Positions 1-11,036 of a stretch of 64,000 nucleotides of DNA are shown here, one piece after another (position 1 is the first letter of the stretch; each line of letters starts with the position of its first letter). The stretch spans positions 110,738 to 174,737 of the forward strand of contig NZ_SCFB01000002.1 of the NCBI RefSeq assembly GCF_004210305.1, written 5' to 3'. Origin of the DNA: Candidatus Finniella inopinata (GTDB taxonomy: Bacteria; Pseudomonadota; Alphaproteobacteria; Paracaedibacterales; CAIULA01). Under the pieces are notes generated by a model. The model saw nothing but the letters and a program-made list of their open reading frames with translations. It made no database searches and was not told the DNA's origin. Made by a program: the position numbers and the translations under genes.

Positions 1-1491
<1,491 letters not shown>

Positions 1492-1515
1492 CGTACTCTC
1501 TTGCGATTTAAAAGT

Positions 1516-2070
1516 TTATTTATTAGGGGCCATAATCATAACCATCTGGCGACCTTCTAGTTTTGGTACATTTTCAGTCTTAGCAATTTCTTCAAAGTCT
1601 TGCTTTAACTTAAGCAAAATTTCCAACCCGATTTCTTGGTGGCTCAACTCTCGCCCGCGAAAACGCATAAGGATCTTAACCTTGTTCCCTTCTTCCAAGA
1701 AACGTTGAATGGCCCGGCACTTGGTAGACAAATCCCCGTCGTCAATCATCGGTCGCATTTGCACTTCTTTAACTTCTATGATTTTCTGTTTCTTTTTGGC
1801 TTCGGCTTTTTTCTTTTGCTGTTCGTATTTGAACTTCCCGTAATTGAGAATTTTACATACAGGCGGTTCAGCATTAGGAGAAAGCTCAACCAAGTCTAAA
1901 CCAATTTCTGAAGCTCTTTGTAAGGCCTCGCTACGCGTAACGACACCCACCATTTCACCATCTTCATCAACAAGCCTAACTTGAGGAACAGTAATTTCTT
2001 CATTGATTCTTGGGCCATCATGTTTGGGGGCCTCGCGCGAACTAAAGGAGTCTGTGGGCAAACGGGCTAT
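1516..2070 (-). CDS. infC: Translation initiation factor IF-3, non-AUG start
   Basis: IF-3 binds the 30S subunit, keeps subunits apart and proofreads the initiator tRNA. The N-terminal domain (DGPRINEEI through GLDLVELSPNAEPPVCKI), lysine-rich linker (EQQKKKAEAKKKQK) and C-terminal domain ending KLEGRQMVMIMAPNK are intact. There is no ATG upstream of the homologous region. A TTG at 2061 lies 16 bases from the only good Shine-Dalgarno (GGAG, 2078-2081). An in-frame ATA at 2070 lies 7 bases from it and gives the N-terminus I-A-R-L-P, like the IARRP start of relatives. I chose ATA. IF-3 discriminates against such codons, so autoregulation of the kind known for the AUU-initiated E. coli infC is likely. 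ATT at 2076 is a weaker alternative because it is one base from the SD. Confidence 0.93.
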   Translation of the reverse strand: MARLPTDSFSSREAPKHDGPRINEEITVPQVRLVDEDGEMVGVVTRSEALQRASEIGLDLVELSPNAEPPVCKILNYGKFKYEQQKKKAEAKKKQKIIEVKEVQMRPMIDDGDLSTKCRAIQRFLEEGNKVKILMRFRGRELSHQEIGLEILLKLKQDFEEIAKTENVPKLEGRQMVMIMAPNK

Positions 2071-2077
2071 AAGAATT

Positions 2078-2081
2078 CTCC
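2078..2081 (-). promoter_or_regulatory. Shine-Dalgarno deciding the infC start
   Basis: GGAG on the reverse strand. It is the only purine-rich SD upstream of infC. Its 7-base spacing favours the ATA at 2070 over the TTG at 2061 (16 bases) and the ATT at 2076 (1 base). Confidence 0.6.
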
Positions 2082-2306
2082 ATTGTGGTTAACTTTTACA
2101 AGTATTGTTTTAGCAAGAATCCACGCAGTCGTCCAGAAATTAGAAATTATTTAAGTAAAACAAAAAATGTTCTCGCAGCGCAATCTTGATTTTGTACATT
2201 TTTTGTGCTAGTGAAGTGCTTTAGATATATTAATCATAGCTTTTCACAAGTTTGCCAAAAGGTTAACTTTGATGGGATCTGAATCCGAAAGTCGAGTTAC
2301 TTTAAG

Positions 2307-2651
2307 ATGACCTACGCCGTAACAGAGGCCTGCATTCGTTGCAAATATATGGATTGCGTTACGGTTTGCCCCGTGGACTGTTTCTATGAGGGCGAAAATA
2401 TGTTGGTCATTAATCCGGATGAATGCATTGATTGTGGTGTTTGCGAACCCGAGTGTCCAGCCGAAGCCATCATCCCAGACAGCAATCCAGGGGCCGAAAA
2501 GTGGGTGGAAATTAATCGTCAATATGCAGGATTGTGGCCCAATATTACGATCAAAGTGGAACCTCCAAGCGATGCAGATCAGTGGCTGAAGGTTGCCGAT
2601 AAATTTCAAAATGAATTCAGTCCAAAACCCAGTCTAGGCAAAAGTAATTGA
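2307..2651 (+). CDS. fdxA: 7Fe ferredoxin FdxA
   Basis: A 114-residue ferredoxin carrying one 3Fe-4S and one 4Fe-4S cluster, a soluble one-electron carrier. It starts [17 protein letters not shown], with the irregular N-terminal cysteine motif (C9, C12, C17) followed by [10 protein letters not shown]. The regular motif [12 protein letters not shown] comes next. A C-terminal extension ([13 protein letters not shown]) is typical of the alphaproteobacterial FdxA type. It is transcribed away from infC. The 236 bases between the two starts should hold both promoters. It sits just upstream of carD, the usual alphaproteobacterial arrangement. Confidence 0.95.
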   Translation: MTYAVTEACIRCKYMDCVTVCPVDCFYEGENMLVINPDECIDCGVCEPECPAEAIIPDSNPGAEKWVEINRQYAGLWPNITIKVEPPSDADQWLKVADKFQNEFSPKPSLGKSN

Positions 2652-2739
2652 ACTTCATGAAAATGGCCTTGAATTGACACATAAGAGCTACCACATACCA
2701 AATTATAGACGACTCAATAAATCTTAAAAGGTGCACATC

Positions 2740-3234
2740 ATGTCAGATTTTAAATTTACAACCGGTGATTTTGTTGTTTACCCAGCGCATGGTGTGGGTA
2801 AATTGGTGGGAAGCGAGACTCATGAAATAAGTGGTCACAAGCTTGAACTATTAGTGATTAACTTTGACAAGGAAAGAATGACGTTACGGTTGCCGTCACA
2901 TAAAGCAAAGGCCGCAGGACTTAGACCATTGAGCAGTGAAGATGCCATGCAGAGCGCTTTACATACATTAACTGTCAAAACCAAACAAAAAAGAGCTATG
3001 TGGAGCCGCCGCGCTCAGGAATACGAAACAAAAATTAATTCAGGTGACCCCAAGTCGATTGCTGAGGTGGTTCGGGAACTCTATAGGGCTCAAAGCGATT
3101 CCGATCAATCTTACAGCGAACGTCAAATTTACCAGGCGGCTATGGAACGATTGGCGCGCGAATTGGCGGCTGTCGAGTCCATTGAGGAAACAGCGGCTGT
3201 TGTAAAAATGGAGAAAATTCTGGAGGCTGCTTAG
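2740..3234 (+). CDS. carD: CarD-family transcriptional regulator
   Basis: CarD binds RNA polymerase beta through an N-terminal Tudor-like (RID) domain and stabilises open complexes at rRNA and other promoters. The protein begins MSDFKFTTGDFVVYPAHGVGKL, the RID signature, and ends in a helical DNA-binding region. A GTG nine bases upstream (2731) is in frame, but AAAGG sits about 8 bases before the ATG at 2740, so the ATG was chosen. Length (164 residues) fits the family. The fdxA-carD neighbourhood is conserved in alphaproteobacteria. Confidence 0.94.
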   Translation: MSDFKFTTGDFVVYPAHGVGKLVGSETHEISGHKLELLVINFDKERMTLRLPSHKAKAAGLRPLSSEDAMQSALHTLTVKTKQKRAMWSRRAQEYETKINSGDPKSIAEVVRELYRAQSDSDQSYSERQIYQAAMERLARELAAVESIEETAAVVKMEKILEAA

Positions 3235-3480
3235 ACAAGGTGCTCTCTTTTGTTTTTAGGGTTTCCCTAAGCTTTGTGTTCATAATAATAGAAGAGGTTG
3301 GTTTCAAAAATTTTTTTAGATCACTTCGAAAATTTATAAGACTCCTATTGGATGGAAACTTTAGGAGTATAAAACAAGCTCCGGCAGACATAGCCGCTCT
3401 AGAAGAGTTTTGCAAAAGATGTATACCTCAGTCGACTGATCTTTCTAGCCCTTCTACATCATTACAGAAAAGAGGGGAAC
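3235..3480 (+). other. carD-truB spacer with short open frame
   Basis: This gap has a small inverted repeat TTAGGG-TTT-CCCTAA at 3256-3270, a possible weak carD terminator without a clear T tract. An 83-codon open frame starts at a GTG (3240) and runs 11 bases into truB. It shows no recognisable motif and no SD, and I do not regard it as a gene. The truB SD (GAGGGGAAC) lies at the right end. Confidence 0.35.
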
Positions 3481-4374
3481 ATGACGATTAGTGGATGGCT
3501 CATCATCGACAAACCTTTGGGGCTAAGCTCAACCCAAGTTGGTGGGAAGATTCCTCGCAGCCTCAAAATTAAAAAACTGGGGCATGTCGGAACCCTTGAT
3601 CCTTTAGCTACAGGCGTCTTGGTTATTGCATTAGGGGAGGCTACAAAACTGATCCCCTACCTACCAACCACCCTCAAGGTCTATGAATTCGAGGTGCGCT
3701 GGGGTGCTTCTACAGATACCGACGATGCCGAAGGACAAATCATTCAACAGTGTCAAGTTTACCCTACCCTTTCAGCTATTAATAATGCCCTGCCCCACTT
3801 TTTAGGACAAATCGACCAAGTCCCCCCTATTTACTCAGCCATTAAAATTCAAGGACAACCTGCTTATAAGGCCGCCCGCAAAGGCGAAACTCCGCTCATG
3901 AAAACGCGACAGGTTTCTATTCATGACCTGCGTGTTGTAGAAATGGTTGATGAACAGACAACACGTTTTCAGGTTAAATGCGGTGGTGGAACATATGTCC
4001 GATCGCTGGCCAGAGACATCGCCCTTCACCTTGGCACCTATGGTCATATTCACAGTTTGCGTCGTCTTCAAGATGGCCTATTTGGGATTCATGACACAAT
4101 TTCGCTGGAAAAAATTCTAGAAATGGGCCATAAATCGGAAGAACATTCGTTAATAAAACCGATTGAGGCAGTTCTGGACGACATCCCGGCTGTCCTTGTA
4201 TCGGAAGACGATGCTCAACGAATTCGTCAGGGCATGGACATTCAAAGCGACCTCAAGATAGGCACCAGGAACGAACAACCTGTTGCTCTTTTCTACAAGG
4301 ACAAATTGCTAGCCATAGCCGTCCTCAAAGAAGGAAGATTGCATCCCCGACGCGTTTTCAATTTAACACCTTAA
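3481..4374 (+). CDS. truB: tRNA pseudouridine-55 synthase TruB
   Basis: TruB isomerises U55 of the T-loop in tRNAs. The protein opens with GWLIIDKPLGLSS and has the catalytic motif KLGHVGTLDPLATGVL, whose Asp is the nucleophile. Further conserved blocks are YEFEVRWGASTDTDDAEG, PPIYSAIKIQG and CGGGTYVRSLARD. A C-terminal PUA-like part follows. Length (297 residues) is normal. The start is supported by GAGGGG six bases upstream. The truB-rpsO-pnp order is conserved in proteobacteria and links tRNA maturation, ribosome assembly and RNA decay. The usual upstream rbfA is not here. Confidence 0.96.
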   Translation: MTISGWLIIDKPLGLSSTQVGGKIPRSLKIKKLGHVGTLDPLATGVLVIALGEATKLIPYLPTTLKVYEFEVRWGASTDTDDAEGQIIQQCQVYPTLSAINNALPHFLGQIDQVPPIYSAIKIQGQPAYKAARKGETPLMKTRQVSIHDLRVVEMVDEQTTRFQVKCGGGTYVRSLARDIALHLGTYGHIHSLRRLQDGLFGIHDTISLEKILEMGHKSEEHSLIKPIEAVLDDIPAVLVSEDDAQRIRQGMDIQSDLKIGTRNEQPVALFYKDKLLAIAVLKEGRLHPRRVFNLTP

Positions 4375-4392
4375 CAGTAAAGGAAATATACG

Positions 4393-4662
4393 ATGTCGAT
4401 TACAGCAGAACGTAAAACTGACCTTATTAAAGAGTTTGCAACCCACGAGGGTGACACAGGATCACCAGAAGTTCAAATTGCCATTTTAAGCGAACGCATT
4501 CGCAATCTGTCAGGTCACATGTCAACCCACGCCAAAGATTTCCATTCTCGTCGCGGATTGTTGATCATGGTTGGTGCCAGAAGGCGCTTGTTAGATTACT
4601 TAAAAGGGAAAAGCGTTAGTCGTTACCAAACTGTCATTCAACGTTTAAATATTAGACGTTAA
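4393..4662 (+). CDS. rpsO: 30S ribosomal protein S15
   Basis: S15 binds the central domain of 16S rRNA early in 30S assembly. The 89-residue protein shows the family sequence throughout: [19 protein letters not shown], the [12 protein letters not shown] region and [12 protein letters not shown]. It lies 18 bases after truB with AAAGGAAAT before the ATG, and pnp follows, so it is probably cotranscribed. Confidence 0.98.
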   Translation: MSITAERKTDLIKEFATHEGDTGSPEVQIAILSERIRNLSGHMSTHAKDFHSRRGLLIMVGARRRLLDYLKGKSVSRYQTVIQRLNIRR

Positions 4663-4752
4663 TTTAAAATTTGCGCCTGTTCTTGTTATTTATAAAGGGA
4701 AAACCTACAAAAGACGGTCCCGGTCTTGAAATTAAGAAAGTTACTTAAAGAT

Positions 4753-6867
4753 ATGTCTCATTTTTTTAAAATTCACCGCCAAGAAATTAATTGGGGCGGG
4801 CGCACACTTAGCCTTGAAACAGGAAAAATTGCCCGTCAAGCTGACGCGGCTATCATGGTTACTTATGGCGAAACCACGGTTTTATGTACAGTGGTTGGCA
4901 ATAAACACGCAAATCCAGCAGCAAGCTTTTTCCCCTTATCAGTTCATTATCAAGAAAAATCATTTGCTGTAGGACGCATTCCTGGTGGTTTTTTTAAACG
5001 CGAAGGACGCCCATCTGAGAAAGAAGTCTTAACATCGCGCCTTATTGACCGCCCTATTCGCCCTTTATTTCCCGACGGCTTTTATAACGAGGTCCAGGTT
5101 GTTTGTACGGTCCTTAGTTACGATTACGAGAATGACGCCGACATTGCAGCCTTAGTAGGCACCTCAGCTGCCTTAAGTTTATCAGGCATTCCTTTTGCTG
5201 GCCCTGTGGGTGCAGCCCGTGTGGGATATGTTGATGGTCAACTTGTCTTGAATCCAATTCCTGAACAGATGCAGACCTCTTCCCTTGATTTAGTGGTTGC
5301 TGGAACGCGTGAAGGCGTTTTGATGGTTGAATCCGAGGCAAAGGAATTGTCAGAAGACCTCATGCTCCAAGCTGTTGAGTTCGGTCATCAATCATTTCAA
5401 CCGGTGATCGCAATGATCGAAGCTTTGAAGACCCAAGCTGGTAAAGCAAGTTGGGCGATGCCTTTATTGCCTGACAATATCGAAGTTTTGAAAAAGCACA
5501 TTACCAAAGTTGCTGAAAATGATTTGAAGCAAGCGTACGAGCTGTCACAAAAACAAGAACGGTATGAGGCCATTCATAGTACGCAGTTAAAAACAAAAGA
5601 AGCCTTAGAAGGCGAGATTTTTAATGATCTTATTTTTGATCAACTGTTTGAAGAATTAAAATCAGATATCGTACGCAACAACGTTTTGGACAAAGACAAA
5701 CGGGTTGATGGTCGCGGTTTAACCAATATTAGGCCGATTGAGTGTGAGGTTGGAATTATCCCTCGCACCCATGGCAGCGCCTTGTTTACCCGCGGTGAAA
5801 CACAGGCCCTTGTTGTTGCCACCCTTGGTACTGGCCAAGATGAACAAACAATCGACGCCTTGGAAGGCGAATTCAAAGAACGCTTCTTGTTGCATTACAA
5901 CTTCCCCTCTTATTCTGTTGGTGAGGTTGGTCGCATGTCTTCCCCCGGTCGCCGTGAAATTGGTCATGGTCGCCTGGCATGGCGGGCTTTGCGTCCACTT
6001 TTACCCACCCGTGAGGGATTCCCTTATACCATGCGCGCTGTATCAGAGGTGACTGAATCAAACGGATCATCATCGATGGCAACCGTGTGCGGAACATCGT
6101 TGGCATTGATGGATGCCGGCGTTCCCTTGATAAGACCGGTTGCTGGTATTGCCATGGGATTGATCAAAGAAGGTGATAAGTTTGCAGTCTTGTCGGACAT
6201 TTTGGGTGACGAAGATCACTTGGGCGACATGGATTTCAAGGTTGCGGGTACAGAGGTTGGTATCACGGCCTTGCAGATGGATATCAAAATCACCAGCATT
6301 ACACATGAGATCATGAAAATCGCCCTGGAACAGGCCCATAAGGGACGCCTGCATATTTTGGAGCAGATGGCAAAAGCTTTGGAAGGATCACGCGTTCAGG
6401 TCAGCACCTATGCACCACGCATGACAACCATGAAGATTAATCGCGATAAAATTCGCGATATCATCGGTGCTGGTGGCAAAGTCATCCGCGAGATTTGTGA
6501 AAAAAGTGGCGCCAAAATTGACATTGACGAAGATGGTCAAATTTCAATTGCCGGTCCAGATTCGGAAAGCCTTGAGCACGCCATAGCCATGATCACGAAT
6601 ATTGTGGGTGAACCAGAGGTCGGCGCGATTTATACCGGTAAAGTTGTCAAGATCATGGAATTTGGTGCTTTCGTAAACTTTATGGGCAGCAAGGATGGTC
6701 TTGTGCACATCAGTGAATTGGCACCCAACCGGGTTAACAAAGTCACTGATATTGTACAAGTCGGTGATACGGTTCAGGTTAAGTTTGTTGGCTTTGATGA
6801 TCGTGGCAAGCTGAAACTGAGCATGAAAGCAGTATCGGGCCCTCAAAACCCAAGTGAAGGTGCATAA
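4753..6867 (+). CDS. pnp: Polyribonucleotide nucleotidyltransferase (PNPase)
   Basis: PNPase degrades RNA 3' to 5' by phosphorolysis and is a degradosome component. Domain order is first RNase PH domain (from [15 protein letters not shown]), helical linker, second RNase PH domain ([20 protein letters not shown]), KH domain ([16 protein letters not shown]) and S1 domain ([17 protein letters not shown]). The length of 704 residues is typical. The frame is open upstream to a TTG at 4726, but family N-termini begin close to the FKIHR block, so the ATG at 4753 is preferred. The 90-base rpsO-pnp gap could carry an RNase III-type leader as in E. coli, though no clear hairpin was found by eye. Confidence 0.97.
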   Translation: MSHFFKIHRQEINWGGRTLSLETGKIARQADAAIMVTYGETTVLCTVVGNKHANPAASFFPLSVHYQEKSFAVGRIPGGFFKREGRPSEKEVLTSRLIDRPIRPLFPDGFYNEVQVVCTVLSYDYENDADIAALVGTSAALSLSGIPFAGPVGAARVGYVDGQLVLNPIPEQMQTSSLDLVVAGTREGVLMVESEAKELSEDLMLQAVEFGHQSFQPVIAMIEALKTQAGKASWAMPLLPDNIEVLKKHITKVAENDLKQAYELSQKQERYEAIHSTQLKTKEALEGEIFNDLIFDQLFEELKSDIVRNNVLDKDKRVDGRGLTNIRPIECEVGIIPRTHGSALFTRGETQALVVATLGTGQDEQTIDALEGEFKERFLLHYNFPSYSVGEVGRMSSPGRREIGHGRLAWRALRPLLPTREGFPYTMRAVSEVTESNGSSSMATVCGTSLALMDAGVPLIRPVAGIAMGLIKEGDKFAVLSDILGDEDHLGDMDFKVAGTEVGITALQMDIKITSITHEIMKIALEQAHKGRLHILEQMAKALEGSRVQVSTYAPRMTTMKINRDKIRDIIGAGGKVIREICEKSGAKIDIDEDGQISIAGPDSESLEHAIAMITNIVGEPEVGAIYTGKVVKIMEFGAFVNFMGSKDGLVHISELAPNRVNKVTDIVQVGDTVQVKFVGFDDRGKLKLSMKAVSGPQNPSEGA

Positions 6868-6915
6868 TACTTCCAGTAGCCTATTCATAGGGAAATTTAG
6901 AAGAAAAGTAATTCT

Positions 6916-7854
6916 ATGAATATGGCTTCCCGTTTGTTTTTTGTGAAAGTGTTTTTTACAGGCCTAATTGTCTACTTTCTAGGTAAAAAACTAGACTTTC
7001 AATTGGTAAAACAAACGTTAAAACAATTGTCTTATCCCACAGTTTTGGCCGGCATAGGGTGTCTGTGGGTTGGTATTTCTGCGGGCGCCAAGCGATGGCA
7101 AGAGATTATTAGTTGTCAGACTAAAACCTTACCTTTGTTAGACCTGTGGCGCCAAACCGTCATTGGGGCTTTCTTAAATCAATGCCTACCCAGTTCGGTG
7201 GGCGGCGATGTATACCGTGGGTTTATGGCTAAACAATATGGTCTGACCACAGAATGGGCGATTAACAGCACCCTTATTGACCGTCTTTACGGCCTGATGG
7301 GGTTTGTTCTTTTAGGCATTTTGGCCCTTCCTGGACAATTTGACACCCTGAACCAAACAAGCTTGGGTCAAACAATGATCGTTTGTTTACTTTTAGCGGG
7401 TGCGGGTTTTACGACCTTGGCATTTTTTCATCGTCTGCCATTACCAAAAGTTTCCGTTTTGACGTTCCTGGAAACTTTTTCAAAGCAATTTTACCTGACG
7501 TTAAAGAACCGTGACCATACCGGAAAGATCTTGGCTTGTTCCTGGATCACCACTCTTGGGTGCACTTTTCCTTTGTACCTGATTTCTTTGGACATGAATC
7601 TTTCCCTAACCTTTGGGCAAATTGTGATCGCCCTTCCCTTTATTTTTTTAATAGCCGTGGTGCCCATTTCCTTTGCGGGTTGGGGCTTGCGAGAAGGGAC
7701 AATGGTCGTGGCCCTTGGTCTATTTGGCATCGGTAAAGAGCAGGCATTTTCTTTGTCTGTTGTTTATGGTTTAATTCAGCTGTTGGCGGCCTTGCCTGGC
7801 TTAATCGTTTGGTTGGCTTTCCCTCATTCTCCATCAGAAGGAAAATCAGCATGA
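6916..7854 (+). CDS. Flippase-like integral membrane protein (LPG synthase TM family)
   Basis: A polytopic inner-membrane protein of the UPF0104 / lysylphosphatidylglycerol-synthetase transmembrane family. About seven or eight hydrophobic segments cover 312 residues. The conserved region FLNQCLPSSVGGDVYRG near residue 95 and the late PISFAGWGLREG block are family hallmarks. Members are thought to move or modify lipid-linked glycans or phospholipids; the substrate here is unknown. The stop overlaps the mutL start in an ATGA junction (7851-7854), so the genes are translationally coupled although functionally unrelated. Confidence 0.85.
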   Translation: MNMASRLFFVKVFFTGLIVYFLGKKLDFQLVKQTLKQLSYPTVLAGIGCLWVGISAGAKRWQEIISCQTKTLPLLDLWRQTVIGAFLNQCLPSSVGGDVYRGFMAKQYGLTTEWAINSTLIDRLYGLMGFVLLGILALPGQFDTLNQTSLGQTMIVCLLLAGAGFTTLAFFHRLPLPKVSVLTFLETFSKQFYLTLKNRDHTGKILACSWITTLGCTFPLYLISLDMNLSLTFGQIVIALPFIFLIAVVPISFAGWGLREGTMVVALGLFGIGKEQAFSLSVVYGLIQLLAALPGLIVWLAFPHSPSEGKSA

Positions 7855-9638
7855 CATCACCTATTCGGTTACTTGACTCTACCTTGATCAACCAAATCGC
7901 TGCTGGTGAAGTCATCGAACGCCCCGCTGCCGCCGTAAAGGAATTGGTCGAAAATGCGGTGGATGCGGGTGCGACCCATATTGATATTCTGTTGCGCGAG
8001 GGCGGCAGGACCCTGATTCAAATCACGGATAATGGCTGCGGCATGGAACGGGATGATTTATGGTTGGCCGTTGAACGGCACGCGACCTCTAAACTGCCCG
8101 AGGGGGATTTATTTAACATCAAAAGCTTTGGCTTTCGGGGCGAGGCTTTACCCTCCATCGGTGCCGTCAGCCGCCTGACCATCACCAGTCGACCAGCCCA
8201 CCAAGACACGGCCTGGGAATTATTCTTAGAGGGGGGCGTAAAAAATGAGCCCAAGATAGTCGCCTACCCGATAGGGACACGTATCAGTGTTCGGGACTTA
8301 TTTTATGCCACGCCGGCCCGATTGAAATTCCTAAAAAGCATCAACACCGAATTATCCCATTGTGTCGATTGTATCAACCGGCTGGCTTTGGCCCACCCCC
8401 ATATCAGATTCCATTTAAAAGAAACCGACCGGGTTTTGATTGATTATCCGTCAAGCCCAAGCTTAGAATACCGAATGACGCAAATTTTGGGGGCTGATTT
8501 TGTCAATAATGCCCGCCCGATCCAGGGACAACGCGACAATGTGGGAATTAAAGGCTGGGTCAGTTTGCCAACCTATAACCGCAGTCAGTCAACAGAACAA
8601 TTCTTGTTTGTGAATAACCGACCCGTGCGCGACAAATTGTTTCATGCGGCCATTCGAGTCGCCTACCAAGATTTACTGGCAGGAAACCGTTACCCCGTTG
8701 TGGTGGCGTATCTAACCGTTGATCCTGACGAGGTGGATGTGAACGTTCACCCTGCCAAAACGGAGGTTCGCTTTCGGGATGCGCAGATCGTGCGGGGGCT
8801 TGTGATCAATGCCATACGCCAAACGCTGGTAAGCCATGGCCAAACGACCTCTTCCCACTTAGGCGATCAGGCGATAGCTGTTTTGCGGCCCTCAGCGCCA
8901 CCTTCCAACATTCCTTCTTATGCGGCAGCCTCCTCCCGATTCAATCCATCCTTTGCGCCCCCAAGACCCCCTGCATTTCAGGGATTTATCCCAAGCTCAC
9001 CAACGGCGGCTGCCTCCGTTGCCCAAAACCTTTATGAAGTTCCCGAGACGCACAACGATTGGCCTTTGGGACAAGCTGTTGGCCAAATCCACAGCACCTT
9101 CATTTTGGCTGAAAAGGCTGACAGCCTTGTGATTGTTGACCAGCATGCCGCCCATGAACGCCTGGTGTATGAACAACTAAAACAAAACCTGCATGAAAAA
9201 AATGTGGCCAGCCAGGCTGTGTTGTTGCCAGAGGTGTTGACGGTCGCGCAAACGGACTTGGCCCTTTTGGAACCCCACCTTCCAGAGTTACAAGGCCTAG
9301 GATTTGACATTGAAGTCTACAGTGGGAATGCCCTGGTTGTGCGCCAAATTCCAGCGTTATTAAGCGGCCTAAAAGCCAGCGATTTCATTCATGACCTGCT
9401 GAGTGACCTTAAGGAATTGGACCAAGGGGTTGCCGTTACTGAAAAATTGTACGAAATTTTATCGAGTGTTGCGTGTAGAGGCAGTATTCGCGCCGGCCGC
9501 AAATTATCCTTACAAGAAATGAATGCGATGCTGAGACAAATGGAATCCACGCCCCTTTCAGGACAATGCAACCACGGCCGCCCCACTTATGTGGAATTGA
9601 AAAAAACCGATATTGAGAAATTGTTTGGACGGCGGTAG
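7851..9638 (+). CDS. mutL: DNA mismatch repair protein MutL
   Basis: MutL couples MutS mismatch recognition to strand removal. The N-terminal GHKL ATPase motifs are ENAVDAGA, DNGCGM and GFRGEAL, followed by a long Pro/Ser/Ala linker (about residues 340-400) and the C-terminal dimerisation domain. The endonuclease metal site DQHA-x2-E-x4-E is present as DQHAAHERLVYE, together with ACRGSIRAG and CNHGRPT, so this MutL probably nicks DNA itself, as expected in a lineage without MutH. An open frame reaches back to 7809, but the ATG at 7851 follows AGAAGGA and matches the family start (SPIRLLDSTLINQIAAGEV). Confidence 0.96.
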   Translation: MTSPIRLLDSTLINQIAAGEVIERPAAAVKELVENAVDAGATHIDILLREGGRTLIQITDNGCGMERDDLWLAVERHATSKLPEGDLFNIKSFGFRGEALPSIGAVSRLTITSRPAHQDTAWELFLEGGVKNEPKIVAYPIGTRISVRDLFYATPARLKFLKSINTELSHCVDCINRLALAHPHIRFHLKETDRVLIDYPSSPSLEYRMTQILGADFVNNARPIQGQRDNVGIKGWVSLPTYNRSQSTEQFLFVNNRPVRDKLFHAAIRVAYQDLLAGNRYPVVVAYLTVDPDEVDVNVHPAKTEVRFRDAQIVRGLVINAIRQTLVSHGQTTSSHLGDQAIAVLRPSAPPSNIPSYAAASSRFNPSFAPPRPPAFQGFIPSSPTAAASVAQNLYEVPETHNDWPLGQAVGQIHSTFILAEKADSLVIVDQHAAHERLVYEQLKQNLHEKNVASQAVLLPEVLTVAQTDLALLEPHLPELQGLGFDIEVYSGNALVVRQIPALLSGLKASDFIHDLLSDLKELDQGVAVTEKLYEILSSVACRGSIRAGRKLSLQEMNAMLRQMESTPLSGQCNHGRPTYVELKKTDIEKLFGRR

Positions 9639-9695
9639 GGGGAATTGGAATACATTCAAACAACCAATTCGGCTCAAACACTAAATTTTTCAACG

Positions 9696-10286
9696 TCATG
9701 AACCAAAATTAGCAGAACCTCCAGAAAAAGCCCGCTCCACCTGTTCACAGTAATAATGATAAAATAAGATGTGGGCTTGTTGAATATGGGGGGTGATTGT
9801 GCTTGGCATATCAAGCAGAACATCTGTCAAGGGTTCCAGCCGCCCTCCCCCTTTTCCTGTCAAGGCAATCGTCGTCATTGATTGTTTTTTTGCCTGTTCA
9901 AACGCCCGGATAACATTGGGCGAATTGCCACTGGTCGACAAGCCCATCAGAACACCACCTTCTTGCCCATAGGCCTCCACCTGGCGGGAAAAAACGGTCT
10001 CGTACCCATAATCATTCCCCAAGGCCGTTAGAATAACAGGGTTATCTGACAAACATATAACGTTCAAAGCCTGTCGTTCTTTCAGATATCGGCCCACCAG
10101 TTCGCCTGCTATATGTTGCGCATCAGATGCCGATCCGCCATTACCACAAACCAACAAAGGGCGCCCCGTCTTTAAAGCATGAACCGTAACGTCAATGGCT
10201 TTATCCAACCGTTGATGCAAAGTGTTTGAATTCAAAACATCCTGATAAACTTGCAGGGATTGACGGGTGTAATCGGCAAAACTCAT
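9696..10286 (-). CDS. gmhA: Phosphoheptose isomerase (SIS domain)
   Basis: GmhA converts sedoheptulose 7-phosphate to D-glycero-D-manno-heptose 7-phosphate, the first step to the ADP-heptose of the LPS inner core. A single SIS domain carries the sugar-phosphate loops CGNGGSASDAQHIAGELVGR and GLSTSGNSPNVI. The late helix HIQQAHILFYHYYCE resembles the family block containing the catalytic His. At 196 residues the length is normal. The start lies 11 bases from the stop of chpT, suggesting one transcript. A GT9 heptosyltransferase-like gene at 45.4 kb supports a heptose-containing LPS. Confidence 0.93.
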   Translation of the reverse strand: MSFADYTRQSLQVYQDVLNSNTLHQRLDKAIDVTVHALKTGRPLLVCGNGGSASDAQHIAGELVGRYLKERQALNVICLSDNPVILTALGNDYGYETVFSRQVEAYGQEGGVLMGLSTSGNSPNVIRAFEQAKKQSMTTIALTGKGGGRLEPLTDVLLDMPSTITPHIQQAHILFYHYYCEQVERAFSGGSANFGS

Positions 10287-10297
10287 AATTTAAAATC

Positions 10298-10900
10298 CTA
10301 ACAAATACTGATGCTGAATCTATGCCTATCAATGAGCTCATACGCAATCGTTTTGTTAAAGGTATCGCTTAAATGATGCAGATATGAAACCACAATAATG
10401 CGGATGTTCGGTGATCTTAAGGCGACAGATCGGCTGCAAATGGCGTCTAAACAGTCAGGGCGCCACTGAACTGTGGAACCGTGACATTCCAGGGAAATTT
10501 TGGTGCCTAGAATAATTTTGATGGTACCACCACGAATAAGTGTTTCGCTGGCCACTACAAACAACCCCAAAACCAAAGGCGCCAGACGATCATCGTCAAG
10601 ACATACCCCCTGCCATTCTAGACGGATAGACTTTAGCTGTGCCATTCGTTCTAGAACCGTCTGAACTTCACTAAGGCTAGCCTTATAGGTAAATAACAGT
10701 CGAAAGAACTTTAACTGCAGTTGAGCCGTTTCACAGCTTTTTTGCAATGCCTGGGTGGTGTCGCTATCTGGCGCACCCTCCCCCAACATTTCTAGCCCCA
10801 AACCTAAAGAGCCCAACGGCGAGGCCAGATCATGGCAAAACTTGGCAATGAGCATAGGAACCCAGGCGGAGATATCTGTATGCATAAAATTCATCACCAT
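10298..10900 (-). CDS. chpT: Histidine phosphotransferase ChpT-like
   Basis: ChpT relays phosphate from hybrid kinase CckA to CtrA and CpdR in alphaproteobacterial cell-cycle control. The 200-residue protein has the phospho-acceptor helix AKFCHDLASPLGSLGLGLEML (His about residue 23) and a degenerate kinase-like C-terminal half (LAPLVLGLFVVASETLIRGG), the DUF2328/HPTransfase layout. The final 40 residues do not match what I recall of Caulobacter ChpT. It lies upstream of gmhA on the same strand. Its presence implies a CckA-CtrA relay elsewhere in the genome. Confidence 0.82.
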   Translation of the reverse strand: MVMNFMHTDISAWVPMLIAKFCHDLASPLGSLGLGLEMLGEGAPDSDTTQALQKSCETAQLQLKFFRLLFTYKASLSEVQTVLERMAQLKSIRLEWQGVCLDDDRLAPLVLGLFVVASETLIRGGTIKIILGTKISLECHGSTVQWRPDCLDAICSRSVALRSPNIRIIVVSYLHHLSDTFNKTIAYELIDRHRFSISIC

Positions 10901-11036
10901 TAAAGAAGATAGTTAATGATAAAAAAATGCCAAAAATTAAGCCAGTCATTTTCATAAATTTTAACGTTTTGTTAACCTTCCTACCCATAAAATTTTGTAG
11001 GCCATTAATTTTAATTTTTTAAATAGGAAAAAACAT

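Noticed and set aside
3240-3491. 83-codon frame between carD and truB
   Set aside because: No SD at its GTG, no motif, and it runs into the truB start. It is most likely an open stretch in a spacer.
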